Source: Chrysochromulina tobinii (Eukaryota; Haptophyta; Prymnesiales; Chrysochromulinaceae). Taken from it: a DNA stretch of 43,904 nt. A program made the translations under genes and the position numbers. The stretch spans positions 1 through 43,904 of the forward strand of contig JWZX01003311.1 in the NCBI GenBank assembly GCA_001275005.1, written 5' to 3'. The notes under the pieces were generated by a model. It searched no databases, had not been told where the DNA came from, and saw nothing but the letters and a program-made list of their open reading frames with translations. This document shows, in pieces, positions 1 to 11,100 of this stretch; the stretch's first letter is position 1, and every line of letters begins with the position of its first letter.

Positions 1-240
1 CATCCCGCGCGCCGCCTCCAACCCGCGCCCGCGCCCGTCGACTGCCGACGTTGAGCGCGAGCGGCGGGGCGGCGGCAAGCAGCATCTGTGAGATCTCGAA
101 TCGGCCAGTGCGCGCAGGACCCCTGGCCCTGGCGCGCTCATTACAAGTGTAATGATTTCTTTTTGGGAAATAACAAATTTCACTGTGAACTTCACAGACC
201 CCTGGACGCCTTTTTTGAGTTCAACTCCTGCGCTCCCTCC
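1..240 (+). other. Upstream/5' leader of the kinesin gene
   Basis: No coding region is supported here. The frame is open back to position 88, but that start is a GTG. The stretch at 141-200 is AT-richer and unlike the GC-rich coding sequence that follows, as expected of a leader. The first in-frame ATG is at 241. Confidence 0.5.
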
Positions 241-3200
241 ATGCAGCAGGCCCAGGCCAAGCGCCCGCCTCGTGCACCCTCACCGGCAGCAAACGTCTCG
301 CCGCTGCGCCGTGTGACGAGCGCCCCAACCAAGGCGGGCTCGAAGCTGCGCCCGCCGGCCTCGCGGAGCCGCAGCCCGGGTGGCGCGGCCGATGTGATGG
401 CCTCTGGCGACTTCAGCGGCGAAAACCGGCGGCGGAGCAGCTCGTTTGGATCGCGCTCCGGTTCGCCATCGGCGGGAGGATTCGGCGTCACTCCTGGACG
501 CCCGCGGCGCAGCAACAGTCCCGAGAGCACCGGTCAGCCGCTGGCGCGATCTCGCAGCCCCGTCGCGTCGCCCCTGGCGCTCCTCGATGAGAGCGGCGGC
601 GCAAGTGCACCTCGGACGGCGTCGCGCGCGTCGTCGCCGCCGGCATCTTGCGGCTTTCGCCAGTCATCGGTGCGCGTCGCCGTGCGCGTCCGTCCGTCGG
701 GCAACGCGCACGAGAGCGCGGCCGTCAGCGTGTCAGGCAGGACCGTGACCTTGACCGGAGGGCCTCTGACCCACCACTACGGCAAGCCGGGCGAAGGCAA
801 GGACGACGCCCAGGTGTTCGCGTACGACCACGCGTTCGGGCCGAGCGCGGACCAGCTGTCCGTCTTCGCCGCCTGCGGCGCGCCCCTCGTCAAGGAGATC
901 CTCGAGGGTTTCAACGCGACGATCTTTGCCTATGGGCAGACCGGCAGTGGGAAGACCCACACCATGCTCGGCACGGCGCTCGAGCCGGGGCTGGTGCCGC
1001 GGAGTGCGTACTTCCTCTTCGAGAGGCTGCAGGCCATGCGTGCCCGCGACGCCTCCAAGGTGCGTGCCGACGAGGCCGCCACACCGCGTGCCGCCAAGAG
1101 CAGCGACGACGAGGGGGACGAGGAGGAGGACGCGGGCGGCGGCGAGGGCGGCGGCGAGGAGGCGGCGGTCGAGGGGGACGGCAGCAGCAGGAGCAGCAGC
1201 AGCAGCGGCAGCAGCGGCGGTGACAGCGGCGAGAGCGGCCGGAGCGCTGGGCAGCCTGCCAAGGGCGGCCGGCGACGCTCCTTCAAGCTCACCGCCACGT
1301 ACCTGCAGATCTACAACGAGACCCTGATAGACCTTCTAGCAGAGCCCGGGGCGAGCGGCAGCGGAGGCGGCGGCGGCACGGCGGAGGTGAGGTCGGCGCC
1401 GGAGCTGCGCATCCGCACCTCGGCGCAGCTCGGGGTCTTTGTCTCCGGGTTGACGGAACACGCCATACGTTCCCCACAGGACGTCATCGACCTCATCAGC
1501 CGCGGCAACGGCCAGCGCGCCACTGCCGCGACCAAGATGAACGCCGCCTCGAGCCGATCGCACGCGGTCTTCACGCTCGTGCTCGAGCAGCAGGTGCCAG
1601 TCGACGAGGACGAGGCCGGCGAGGCCGGCGAGGCGCTCGCGGCGGACGCGGACGAGGACGCGGACACGGCAGCGACGGACGAAGGCATCGTGCCGACCGA
1701 GGAGTCCGAGGCGGGAGCGACGCTCTCCTCGGGCGGCTCCTCGGCCACTGCCTCGCGCCGTCGCGCACGCCGCTCGATGCGCACGCTGCGCTCGAAGCTC
1801 AATCTCGTCGATCTCGCCGGCTCGGAGCGCGCGAAGCTCTCGGGCGCGGATGAGGACAAGAAGATGATGAGTGAGTGCGTCGCGATCAACAAGAGCCTGG
1901 CGGCGCTCGGCAACGTGATCGCGGCCCTATCCGGCGGGAGGGCGACGCATGTGCCCTACCGCGAATCGAAGCTTACGCAGCTGCTCGAGGAGAGCCTGGG
2001 CGGGAACGCGCAGACCGTCATGATCAACGCGGTCTCTCCCCACAGCTCCCACTACGCCGAGACCCTCTCGACGCTGCAGTGGGCCAAGCGCGCGCAGAGC
2101 ATTGTCAACGTGTCGGTGCAGGGCGAGGCGGTGGATGCATCGGCCGCGTCCGAGCAGATGGCCGCGATGGCGAAGCTGCAGAAGCAGGCGCTCGCGGAGG
2201 CCGCTCAGCAATCTCGCGAGCGCCAGATCGAGATGCAATCCGAGCTCGACCAGATGCGGGCGGAGGTGCAGCGCGCGACCGCCGATGCGGCCGCCGCGCG
2301 CGAAGAGGCCAAGGCGGCGCGCAAGCAGTTGAAGCAGCAGGTGGAGGAGGTGCGGCGCGCAGCCCGCGAGCAATCCGAGCACGAGCTCGCGATCTCCAAG
2401 GGCGAGATGCATGCGGAGCAGCAGCAGGCGATCGCCCAGGCCATCGCCGCCAAGGAGTTGGAATGGAAGCGACAGCTTGCTGAGGCGGAGAGCGCGAGCA
2501 CGCACCTCGCCTCCGCGCGCGCCAACCAGCTGCACATTGCGTCCGAGCTCGCCGCCGCCGCTGAACGCGAGACGAAGCTGCAGCTGAGCCTCAAGACGCT
2601 CGTGGCGTCGCACACGGCTGTGAAGGCGACGCTCGAGAGCGAGCGTGAGAAGCGAAAGGAAGCCGAGGCGCACGCGAAGCAGGCGCGCGACGCGGCGCGG
2701 GCGGCGAGCGAGGCGGAGGCGAGCGAGCTCGATGCGGCCATGGCGAAGGCGAGGGAGGCGGCCAATGAGCGCGTTGAGGCGCTCAAGGCGGAGACCGAGA
2801 AGCGCATCTCGCAGGTTCGCCAAAAGGCGGAGGCGCGCGTGGCCGAGGCGGAGGCGCGCGTGGCGGCCGCGGCCGAGGCGGCGCTCAACACTGCGCGCGC
2901 CGAGATGCGCGAGGCGGTGGAGGCGGCGGAGGCGGCGGCGGCGGAGCTCGGGATGGCGCTCGCCGCCCGGGACGGCGCGCTCGAGGAGCTTCGTTGGCGG
3001 TTAGGGCAGGCGGAGGAGAGGCAGGCGGAGGCGAGGGCGGAGGCGGAGGAGGCGGCGAGTGCCTATGAGGAGGCCGAGGCGGCGCGCGAGGAGGCGGTGC
3101 GCGCCCAGGCGGCGGCGGAGGGCGCGGTCGAGGCGGCGGCGGCGGCGCATCGAGGCGCTATCGAGGCGTTGCAGGCTGATGTGGCGGCGGCCAAGGCGGA

Positions 3201-5316
3201 GGCAGCGGAGGCGGCGGCAGAGGCGGCAGAGGCGGCGGCGGCGGCGGAGGCGGCGGAGGCGGCTGTTGAGGCGGCAGAGGCGGCGGCGGCGACAGAGGCG
3301 GCGGCGGCGGAGGCGGCGAGGGCGGAGGCGGAGGCGGCGAGGGCGGAGGCGGAGGCCGCTAGGGCGGAGGCGGAGGCGGCGAGGGAGGAGGCGGAGGAGG
3401 CGGCGAAAGCATTCGCGGAGGCGGAGGAGGCACACGAGGCGGAGACAGCGCAGAGGGAGGAGGAGTCCCTAATTAGGGAGGAGGAGCACTCTGCCGAGGT
3501 GGCGACTTTGAAGGCACAGCTCATGGCGGCGACTGAGGCGGCGACGGCGGCGCAGGCAGCCATGCGGTCCGTCGAGGCACAGAAAGCGCGCGCGGCGGCG
3601 GAGGAAGCGGCTGCCCTCGCTGCCAAGCAAGAGGCGCTCGCAACGGTGGCTGCGGCCGAGGCGCGTTCGGCGGTTAGCTCGCAGCACAGGCAGGCGCTCG
3701 AGGCGCAGGTGCTGCAGGCGGCGGCCGCAGCGGACGGTCTCAAGGTCGAGGCGGCCGCGTCGAAGGCGCAGGCCGCCTCCCTCGCCGCGACCAATACGGC
3801 GCTTGCCGCCGCGAACCAAGCGCTCGAGGCGCAGCAAGAGGCGGCGAGGGCCGCTCGGGACGACGCCCTCGACGCGGCAGCTGCGGCGACGGCGAGCAAG
3901 GAGGATCTCCAGGCGGAGATTTCGAATCTGCGCGCGGAGGTCTCGCGTTCACGCGACGCGGTCGCGCAGGCGATGATGTCGGTCCAGTCGGAGATGAATA
4001 GCCGGCAGGCGGCGTGGGCGGCCGAGAGGCGCCAGCTGGTTGAGAGCCTCGCGTTGCTCAGCGGGACGCCGCTCGGGACGACGCCGCTCGGGACGACGCC
4101 GCTCGGGACGACGCCGGTAGGGGTGATACCGGTAGGGATGCCTCCGGGGCCTCCCGGCCTCCCCCCGGTGCCCTCCGCCCACATGCTGGCCAGCCGCCCT
4201 GCCGCGGCGGCGCCTCGCCACCACGCACCCTCGACGCCGCCAGCACCACCGGCGCCCACAGCGAGCAGCGCCAGCAGCAGCCGCGCCAGCAGCAGCCGCG
4301 CCAGCAACAGCCGTAGCCCACGGGCAGACTCCGTGCCTGGCACCTCCCCCGGCGGCGCCTCTGAGCCCTCTATGCTCGCAACGGGCGGCGGCATGGGCCC
4401 CTCTTCACGCCCCTCTTCACGCCCCTCTTCACGCCGCTCCGACCTCCTCAGCGTCACGTCCGAGGCCGAGGCCGAAAGCGCCCGCCACAGCGCGCAGCAC
4501 GGCGGCAGGGGCGGCAAGGGCAGCGAGGAGCCTGGCAAGGACAGCCCCAACTTGCTCTCGAATGTGTTCCGGTATGGGGCCAAGGGGCTCGATCACCTCG
4601 GCAAGGAGGTGGGCAAAGGGCTTGGTGACGTGTCCCGAAGCCTCAACGACGCCGTCGCGGGCGCCATCGATGACGTGGGCAAAGGTTTGGGCGCGCTGCT
4701 GCCGAAAACGCCTCATGGGACGCTCGAGGGCGATGAGCGCCGTGGGGAGCGCCAGGCTGAGCGCGAGCATCATCGCACTCCCCAGCGCGAGCATCATCGC
4801 ACGCCGCCGGCTTCTCGTGACCAGCGCGACCAGCGCGACGAAGCGCGCGAACGGCGGCGCGAGTCCCGAGGCGAGCGTGAACGTGAACGTGAACGTGGCG
4901 AGCGTGAACGTGAACGTGGCGAGCGTGAACGTGAACGTGGCGAGCGGCGCCATTCGCCGCGCGATCGGCCGCACAGCCCCCGCGCCGTGTCGTCCGCCGC
5001 CGTCGCCGTCGCCGCGTCCGCGTACACTGCAGTGCCGCCAACGGAAGGGGCGCTCGCCGCCGCCGCTGCTTCCGCCGCCGCCGCCGCTGCCGGCCCGCTC
5101 GTACCTCCGGTGTCGCATGCGAAGACGCATCCAAACGCCGTCGCGAGCGCCTCGTCGGAGTGCATGCCCTCGGCTTGCATGTCGCCTCTCAAGAAGCCGA
5201 CAGCGTATGCGCTGCGGCTAGGAGAGAATGGCGCTATGCCAGGCGGCTTCGGCCCGCGCGCCCCCTCGAACCGCAAGGAACGGCCGCCGCTGGCGACCCT
5301 GCCAAGGGCGGCGTGA
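241..5316 (+). CDS. Kinesin motor protein with long Ala/Glu-rich coiled coil
   Basis: Microtubule motor ATPase of 1,691 residues from the first in-frame ATG. After a basic, Ser/Pro-rich N-terminal extension of about 145 residues, the motor core starts at VRVAVRVRP. The P-loop GQTGSGKT lies near residues 232-239, switch I NAASSRSH near 434 and switch II DLAGSE near 524. The motor ends at the TLQWAKRAQSI segment near 620. Two low-complexity insertions interrupt the motor: an acidic and poly-Ser loop at about 280-340, and an acidic loop at about 455-505. Residues from about 640 to 1260 are a heptad-type coiled coil, extremely Ala/Glu rich around nt 2850-3440. The tail has GTTPL repeats (nt 4070-4120), Ser/Arg-rich sequence and an RERE tract (nt 4870-4950). 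No intron is needed. The motor is certain; the kinesin subfamily is not, because the inserts obscure class motifs. Cargo and direction are unknown. Confidence 0.93.
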   Translation: MQQAQAKRPPRAPSPAANVSPLRRVTSAPTKAGSKLRPPASRSRSPGGAADVMASGDFSGENRRRSSSFGSRSGSPSAGGFGVTPGRPRRSNSPESTGQPLARSRSPVASPLALLDESGGASAPRTASRASSPPASCGFRQSSVRVAVRVRPSGNAHESAAVSVSGRTVTLTGGPLTHHYGKPGEGKDDAQVFAYDHAFGPSADQLSVFAACGAPLVKEILEGFNATIFAYGQTGSGKTHTMLGTALEPGLVPRSAYFLFERLQAMRARDASKVRADEAATPRAAKSSDDEGDEEEDAGGGEGGGEEAAVEGDGSSRSSSSSGSSGGDSGESGRSAGQPAKGGRRRSFKLTATYLQIYNETLIDLLAEPGASGSGGGGGTAEVRSAPELRIRTSAQLGVFVSGLTEHAIRSPQDVIDLISRGNGQRATAATKMNAASSRSHAVFTLVLEQQVPVDEDEAGEAGEALAADADEDADTAATDEGIVPTEESEAGATLSSGGSSATASRRRARRSMRTLRSKLNLVDLAGSERAKLSGADEDKKMMSECVAINKSLAALGNVIAALSGGRATHVPYRESKLTQLLEESLGGNAQTVMINAVSPHSSHYAETLSTLQWAKRAQSIVNVSVQGEAVDASAASEQMAAMAKLQKQALAEAAQQSRERQIEMQSELDQMRAEVQRATADAAAAREEAKAARKQLKQQVEEVRRAAREQSEHELAISKGEMHAEQQQAIAQAIAAKELEWKRQLAEAESASTHLASARANQLHIASELAAAAERETKLQLSLKTLVASHTAVKATLESEREKRKEAEAHAKQARDAARAASEAEASELDAAMAKAREAANERVEALKAETEKRISQVRQKAEARVAEAEARVAAAAEAALNTARAEMREAVEAAEAAAAELGMALAARDGALEELRWRLGQAEERQAEARAEAEEAASAYEEAEAAREEAVRAQAAAEGAVEAAAAAHRGAIEALQADVAAAKAEAAEAAAEAAEAAAAAEAAEAAVEAAEAAAATEAAAAEAARAEAEAARAEAEAARAEAEAAREEAEEAAKAFAEAEEAHEAETAQREEESLIREEEHSAEVATLKAQLMAATEAATAAQAAMRSVEAQKARAAAEEAAALAAKQEALATVAAAEARSAVSSQHRQALEAQVLQAAAAADGLKVEAAASKAQAASLAATNTALAAANQALEAQQEAARAARDDALDAAAAATASKEDLQAEISNLRAEVSRSRDAVAQAMMSVQSEMNSRQAAWAAERRQLVESLALLSGTPLGTTPLGTTPLGTTPVGVIPVGMPPGPPGLPPVPSAHMLASRPAAAAPRHHAPSTPPAPPAPTASSASSSRASSSRASNSRSPRADSVPGTSPGGASEPSMLATGGGMGPSSRPSSRPSSRRSDLLSVTSEAEAESARHSAQHGGRGGKGSEEPGKDSPNLLSNVFRYGAKGLDHLGKEVGKGLGDVSRSLNDAVAGAIDDVGKGLGALLPKTPHGTLEGDERRGERQAEREHHRTPQREHHRTPPASRDQRDQRDEARERRRESRGERERERERGERERERGERERERGERRHSPRDRPHSPRAVSSAAVAVAASAYTAVPPTEGALAAAAASAAAAAAGPLVPPVSHAKTHPNAVASASSECMPSACMSPLKKPTAYALRLGENGAMPGGFGPRAPSNRKERPPLATLPRAA

Positions 5317-5821
5317 TCTAGCGCCGGTACACAGTAGAATCTCGCTGTCTCAGGGGGAGCCACTTTTGTCACCCAGTGACGCGGCGCTTTAGCCGGACAT
5401 CATAGCGTACACTCACAGCCGTAGCTCGGTCGTAACTCGTATTACGTATACTGTTTATACAGCGAGTGTTGAGTCGTAATCTGAACAAGCTACCCAACAA
5501 GCAACATTGGGCGGCGGTGGGCGCATTGCGTTGGGTGGGCGGTGGGGGAATTTACTGGTCGAGGGTGCTGCATGTGGTGCATGCTGCATTGGTGCTCCCT
5601 GCTGGGTCGGTCTTGGGCTCTTGCGTCTTGGTCGGTCGTGTGATCGTTCATCGTATACATCAATACATGTAGTTAGGATCTGTTCGCGTTCTTTGTCGAC
5701 CTGTAATGGGCCACTGTTCTGGGAACGTGCGCGCGTGCTTCGATAGGCTACGGGGAAAATGTGTGGCTGTGGGAACTTATCTGTCGCGCGAAACGAGCCG
5801 GGCGTCCGCGAGCTCGGAGCA
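5317..5821. other. Intergenic, 3' of kinesin
   Basis: The only ORFs are short and without recognisable motifs. The sequence is AT-richer than its surroundings. It probably contains the kinesin 3' UTR. Nothing else is supported. Confidence 0.4.
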
Positions 5822-7905
5822 CAAGGGGCTGGGAGAGGGAGGGTCGTCCGTAAGTCTTCGACGGAGCCAGAATGTGACCCTAGTCCCTTTGCTCCGCGCA
5901 CGAACCTATCATACCGGATCGCGCATATCGGCACATATCACGATTCTAAATCAGCCATATCCTCGGCCTGCCCTGGCTACATATGCCTGTCTTGATCGCG
6001 TCGCTGCATCGCGCTGCTGACGCGTGCCCTGGCTCTTCTTTTATTCGCAGGAGAGCTGCAGAGGGCTCATCCGCTGGCCTGGGCGAAAGCCCAAGTATGG
6101 CCACGCCTGCGCCGGAGACCCAGCACCACATCTCCTCCTGCATGACCACGGACGAGATCAAGGCGCGCTGTGCCGACGCGTCCATCGACTTCATTCAGCC
6201 CGGCCCAGGGTGCTACCCGCACGCTTGGACCCTAGCCTGAGGTTCCAAAGAAGCACCGGCACGACTGGCTTGCGGCGCTGCGAGCGCGGATGCAGGAGAA
6301 GAACAAGAAGGCATCCCTCGCCGCAGCCGCTTCGGCCGCCGCGCACGCCATGATCTCCGCTGAACCTCTATTCGCTGATGCGGTCGCGCTGGCACCGGCA
6401 GAGCCTTTAGATGTGTCGGACGGCGCCATAGCTAATTGCGTCGCTGAGCTCGAGACCCTGCGTGCCGTGGTCAGAGAGCTGCGGGCGTTCAAGGCTTCGC
6501 TCACGGTCGCGGAGCCCATCGCGTTTGCCGATGGCCGAGCCGCTCGTGCTCACCTTCGTAGCGCCCGTCGTGCCCATCCTGGCTGAGCCCTTCGTGATGG
6601 CGCCAGCTCCCGCGCCTGGGGAGCTGCCAATTGGGAGCTGCGCAAGCAAGCGAGGCGCAAGCAGGCACGCCGTGGCACGGCGGCCGCCAAGGTGAAGAAG
6701 GAGGCGGTCTGGATGGGCTTCGCCGCGTTGCTCGCCGCCAACGTGGACGACCTCCCCGCCGAGCATGCTCTACCTACGGCCCTTGCTCATGAACCAGCAC
6801 GCGGTGCTCAAGAGCAAGGGCAAGAAGCGGTGTGTGTGGCACCAGGGGGTCATCGAGGCTGCCTCCGCTATGTTCCTCACGAGCCGTGCGGCGTACGCCT
6901 CGACGTACGCCCAGCTGCTCGAGTCCTGCTGTGGCGCCTGGCCCGCGCGTACGAGGAACGAGCGCGCGCGGGGACGTTAAGTTGAGTAAATAAATTTGGA
7001 ATGCCGGCTCGATGATGCCCCACAGTCGGACCGATTATTGAAACCAAGTACGTCCTGGGCGATAAGATCTAAACACATGTAGTTCTGCAACTAATACAAA
7101 TTCTAAATAGCTGGTTCTAGCTTGATCCACTGCGAGCTGCTGTTGTATGCTTGCAGTTGCACACTCAGGTCGCTCGACGGCGCTGCTGCTGGAGCTCGCT
7201 TGCTGTTGCTCGTGCACCTGCTTCGTGCCGTGCGCCAGCGGCTCGAGAAGGCCGTAGCCGCCCGTCTGCGCAGGGGGCAGCAGCGGCATCCGGCCAGCGC
7301 TGCAGCCGCGGCGGAGCCAGCGCCGCCTCAACCGGCCGGGGCGGCAGCAGCTTTGAGCTCGGATCGGCAGATCGGATGCCATCGGCGGTGACAGCAAACT
7401 GCGCCTCCCCGGGCCCGCCACCTTTGGAGAGGGCGGCGAGGCGGACGCCATCGCACCCTTCGAGGCTCACCTGCATGTTGCACAAGTGCGCCCACGCCTC
7501 GCCCAGCGCGGGCACCAGCCCACTAGTTGGCGCGGGTGGTCACCTGGTTGATGAGCACGACGACGCACGGTGCGCGCGGCGCGCGGCATGGCTGAGGAGC
7601 TGTGCCATCTGCCCGACGAGCTGTTACCCAAGGGGCTGCGCGCGCGCGCTTCCTTGTGGCACCAGCTCCTGCTTAGCAGTCTGCCTCTGATTGGGCCTGC
7701 AAGGCGCGAGCTCAAGGGGCTGATGGCGAAGGCCTGGCGCGAACGTCTTCCGCGGCCAGCGCAGCCAGCGGGGAGCGCACGGCACCGCCAGCCTGTCGCA
7801 CGGCAAAAAAGGGCGAACCAGGGCCCGAGAGAGGCGCATGAACGAGGGGAGCCATGATCGGGCTCCCCATTTTCACGCGACGACCCTCCCTCTCCCAGCC
7901 CCTTG
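5822..7905. mobile_element. Putative 2.1 kb element bounded by 27-bp perfect inverted repeats
   Basis: Positions 5822-5848 and 7879-7905 are exact reverse complements of 27 nt. Each begins CAAGGGGCTGGG and runs into a GGGAGGG tract then TCGTC. The interior has only broken short reading frames, for example at 6290-6586, 6765-6980 and 7570-7857, with no recognisable transposase motif. A pyrimidine tract with CGCAG near 6050 could be a splice acceptor. No convincing target-site duplication flanks the repeats. The layout fits a degraded or non-autonomous DNA transposon. It could instead be two facing copies of a short G-rich repeat, since a related 19-nt string occurs at 16045-16063. Confidence 0.45.
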
Positions 7906-8100
7906 GTGTAGGGCACTGTTACTGGTGCCCGCTCAGAATACACACTCCTTACATGACCCTTTCCTTGCGTCGGAAAAGGTCCAGTTTCGTCGTTTTTTGC
8001 GCGATGTGTACAAGTCGAAGTGCAGGGTGGTCTCAGCAGCAGCAGTTAGCAGCAGCAGCACTTGCGGTCTCCTTATCTTTGCCGACTCGAACCTACGAGT

Positions 8101-11100
8101 ATGGGCGGCGCAGCCACGAAGGTGGCGCCAAATCCTGACGGAGGCGTCGAGGTGCGCACGCCCGACACGCTCCAGTGGCAAGACCCGACGAGGATCTTCA
8201 AGGAGGTTGACGTTGACAGCAACCAGAGCATCTCTTCCGATGAGTTGAAGAGCGCATTGCAAAAGCAAGGCTACGACGACGTGGTTTTCGCAACCCTGAT
8301 GGGCGAGCTCGACGTCGACTCGGATGGCTGCATTGCATTCGACGAGTGGCGCAAAGGTTTCTATGCGAGTAGCTTTGTCCACGTCAGGGCGCCGGCCGCC
8401 GAGGACTTTGCCGACCTGCACATGCGAACATACGGCGGTGGGGCGGCTGCACCATACCCACATGGTACTGTGCAGTGGGGCGGCTGCACCATCGCGGAGA
8501 CTGCCAAACGGGCCATCACTGTCGCACAGCTGGAGCGCGTGTACTCGCACATTGATCGGCGGTGCAAGCCCGAGGGGTGGGCCGACAAGAGTGGCAACCA
8601 AAGGACACCCGGCACCGTCACCCTCTACGACGCGGCGCGCTTCGTCATCAAGCCGGCGACGTACGTCAAGCAGTGCTCCTTCGTGGAGCTCATCGCCTTC
8701 GGAGAGCAGGTGCCGCTCTACTTTGTGAGCCACTGGTGGGGCGAATCAGTTCTCGATTTTGTGAAGTGCCTCAAGCAGCACGCTGTCGATCGCGTATTGG
8801 GCGTCGACAGCCCCTACTGGGTCTGCGCGTACGCCAACAACCAGTGGAAGCTCGACGATGAGATTGGGGGCTCACTTGAGGAGTCCTCGTTCCGCAAGGC
8901 GATGAAGCTCTCGTTCGGCACCGTCACCGTCCTTGATGAGGGTGGCATCACCTTCTCTCGAATCTGGTGTGGCTATGAAATCTTTACGAGCCTTGCTGGC
9001 GACAGTCACAAGACGTACGACGTGTACACGTGCCCCAAGCAGGGCGGGGCTGTCGGCCTCGTTGAAGGTCTGAGCGCTGGAGATAAGGACGCGGGCGCCA
9101 AGCAGAAGCGCGAGTCTGCTTTTCCGCTCGAGCGTGTGCGCCTCGACATCCAGCTGCAGTCGGCGCAGGCCTCTGTGGAGGCAGACCGCAAGGCCATCCT
9201 CAACGCGATTGTCGGCGCGGCTGCCGACGCGGAGCCGCCCAAAGAGCATGCGAGCTATACACGGCTGAACAACATGCTCGCTGGCCGATTTGCCGCAGGC
9301 ATGGTACGCACCGTCATCGCACGAGGCAAGAAGCTTGACCCGTACTTTGCTGCCATCAAGGCGTCCGCGGCCACGTCTCTTGTCATCGATCTCTCAAATC
9401 TGATAAAGTGCACCGACAAGGAGCTGAAACTGCTCACGGCGGCACTGCCCAATTCACTCGAGTCGCTCAACTTGCAACTCAAGGGCTCTAAGGCCACGGA
9501 GGAGGGCGTCACAGCTCTCTTCAAGCACGTGTGCAACCTCCCGCGGATGCGACGCCTCGAATCGGATGCTCTCACTTCGACGCACATGCCGCTCGTGATG
9601 AAGATGGCCATGCTTGAGGAGTTCCCAGCTAGGGGGCGTTTGTTTCCTTGTGCGATGGCTCTCATCAATGCGGCAGCAAAATGTGCAGCTACTCTCAAGT
9701 TTCTCGACGTATCTCTCGACTCTCGTTTCAGAGACGGCGCTCCTGCTGGTCCAGCGGGTGCTGCGGCTCTTGCTCTTGGGCTCGCTGCTAATAGCGCGCT
9801 GACGAAGCTGTCCCTGGCGTCGACCTTTTTGGGGGAGGAGGGCACCAAGGCCATCTGCGAGGCTCTCAAACAGAACAAGACGCTCAAGGAGCTCGATATG
9901 TCTGGTTGCGACAACATTGGACGGGCAGCAGGCGCTAAGCATGTGGCAGACATGCTTGGCGTCAACGGCGCGCTGACGGAGGTGTGCTGGGCTCTAGCCC
10001 AGATGTGCTCCCACTTGCACTGACATCTGGAGGTCCCTCATGCATAGGTGAACTTGGATGGGTTTGCTCTTCCTGTCAAGAAGCTCCAGGGCACCGATCC
10101 CGTGGAGACGCTCGACCTCTCGGGCAAGAAGCTTGGCGTTGCCTCTGCGGTTGTGATCGCCTCCTTGATTTGCGCCAACGGCGGGCTGATGAGCCTGGAC
10201 CTCTCCCACAACGATCTCTGCAACACCTTCGGCGGCACCTACACTGCAGAGGGCATCACAGCGATTGCCGACGCTCTGGGTGCATTGACGTCCGTCGACC
10301 TGAGGGGCAACTGGCTCGGGGACGAGGGTTGGGGCGCCATCTTTGCCGCCATCTGCGGCAACAAGGACAGCAAGATCATTTCTATGGATGTGTCCGGCGA
10401 GAACATCGGCCCGGCTGGTGTCAAGCTGATCGCCGAGGCGCTCCGCACGAGCGTCACAGGCGCATTGACGTCCGTCGAGCTCAAGGGCAACAAGCTCGGG
10501 GACGAGGGATGGGGCGCCATCTTTGCTGCCATCTGCGGCAACAAGGACAGCAAGATCATGTCTATGGACGTGTCCGGCGAGAACATCGGCCCGGCTGGTG
10601 TCAAGCTGATCGCCGAGGCGCTCCGCACGAGCGTCACAGGAGCGCTGATGAAGGTACGCTGAGCTTGCAGCTCAGGTGTGCTCCCACTTGCACTGACATC
10701 TGGATGTCTTCTTGTGCACAGGTGAACTTGGATGGGGTGAACTTGGATGGGTTTGCTCTCCCTGTCAAGAAGCTCAAGGGCACCGATCCCGTGGAGACGC
10801 TCGACCTCTCGGTCAAGAAGCTTGGCGTTGCCTCTGCGGTTGTGATCGCCTTCTTGATCGGTGTCAATGGCGGGCTGACAAGCATCGACCTCTCCGGAAA
10901 CGAGCTGTGTGGCATCTGGACTGACGGCTACAGCAAACAACAAGGCACCTACACCGCAGAGGGCATCACTGCAATCGCCGACGCCCTGCGTGTTAATGGT
11001 GGGCTGACGAGCCTCAACCTCAGCTACAACCAGCTGTGCGGCCTCGATCGTGATGGGCGTGGAACTTACACTGCAGAGGGGATCACAGCAATTGCTGACA

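Noticed and set aside
88-240. N-terminal extension of the kinesin starting at 88
   Set aside because: The codon at 88 is GTG and the sequence composition looks untranslated. The first ATG is at 241.
3063-4583. 506-codon open frame antisense to the kinesin, and many other long antisense or off-frame ORFs
   Set aside because: They are shadows of GC-rich, Ala/Glu-repeat coding sequence with no family motif of their own.
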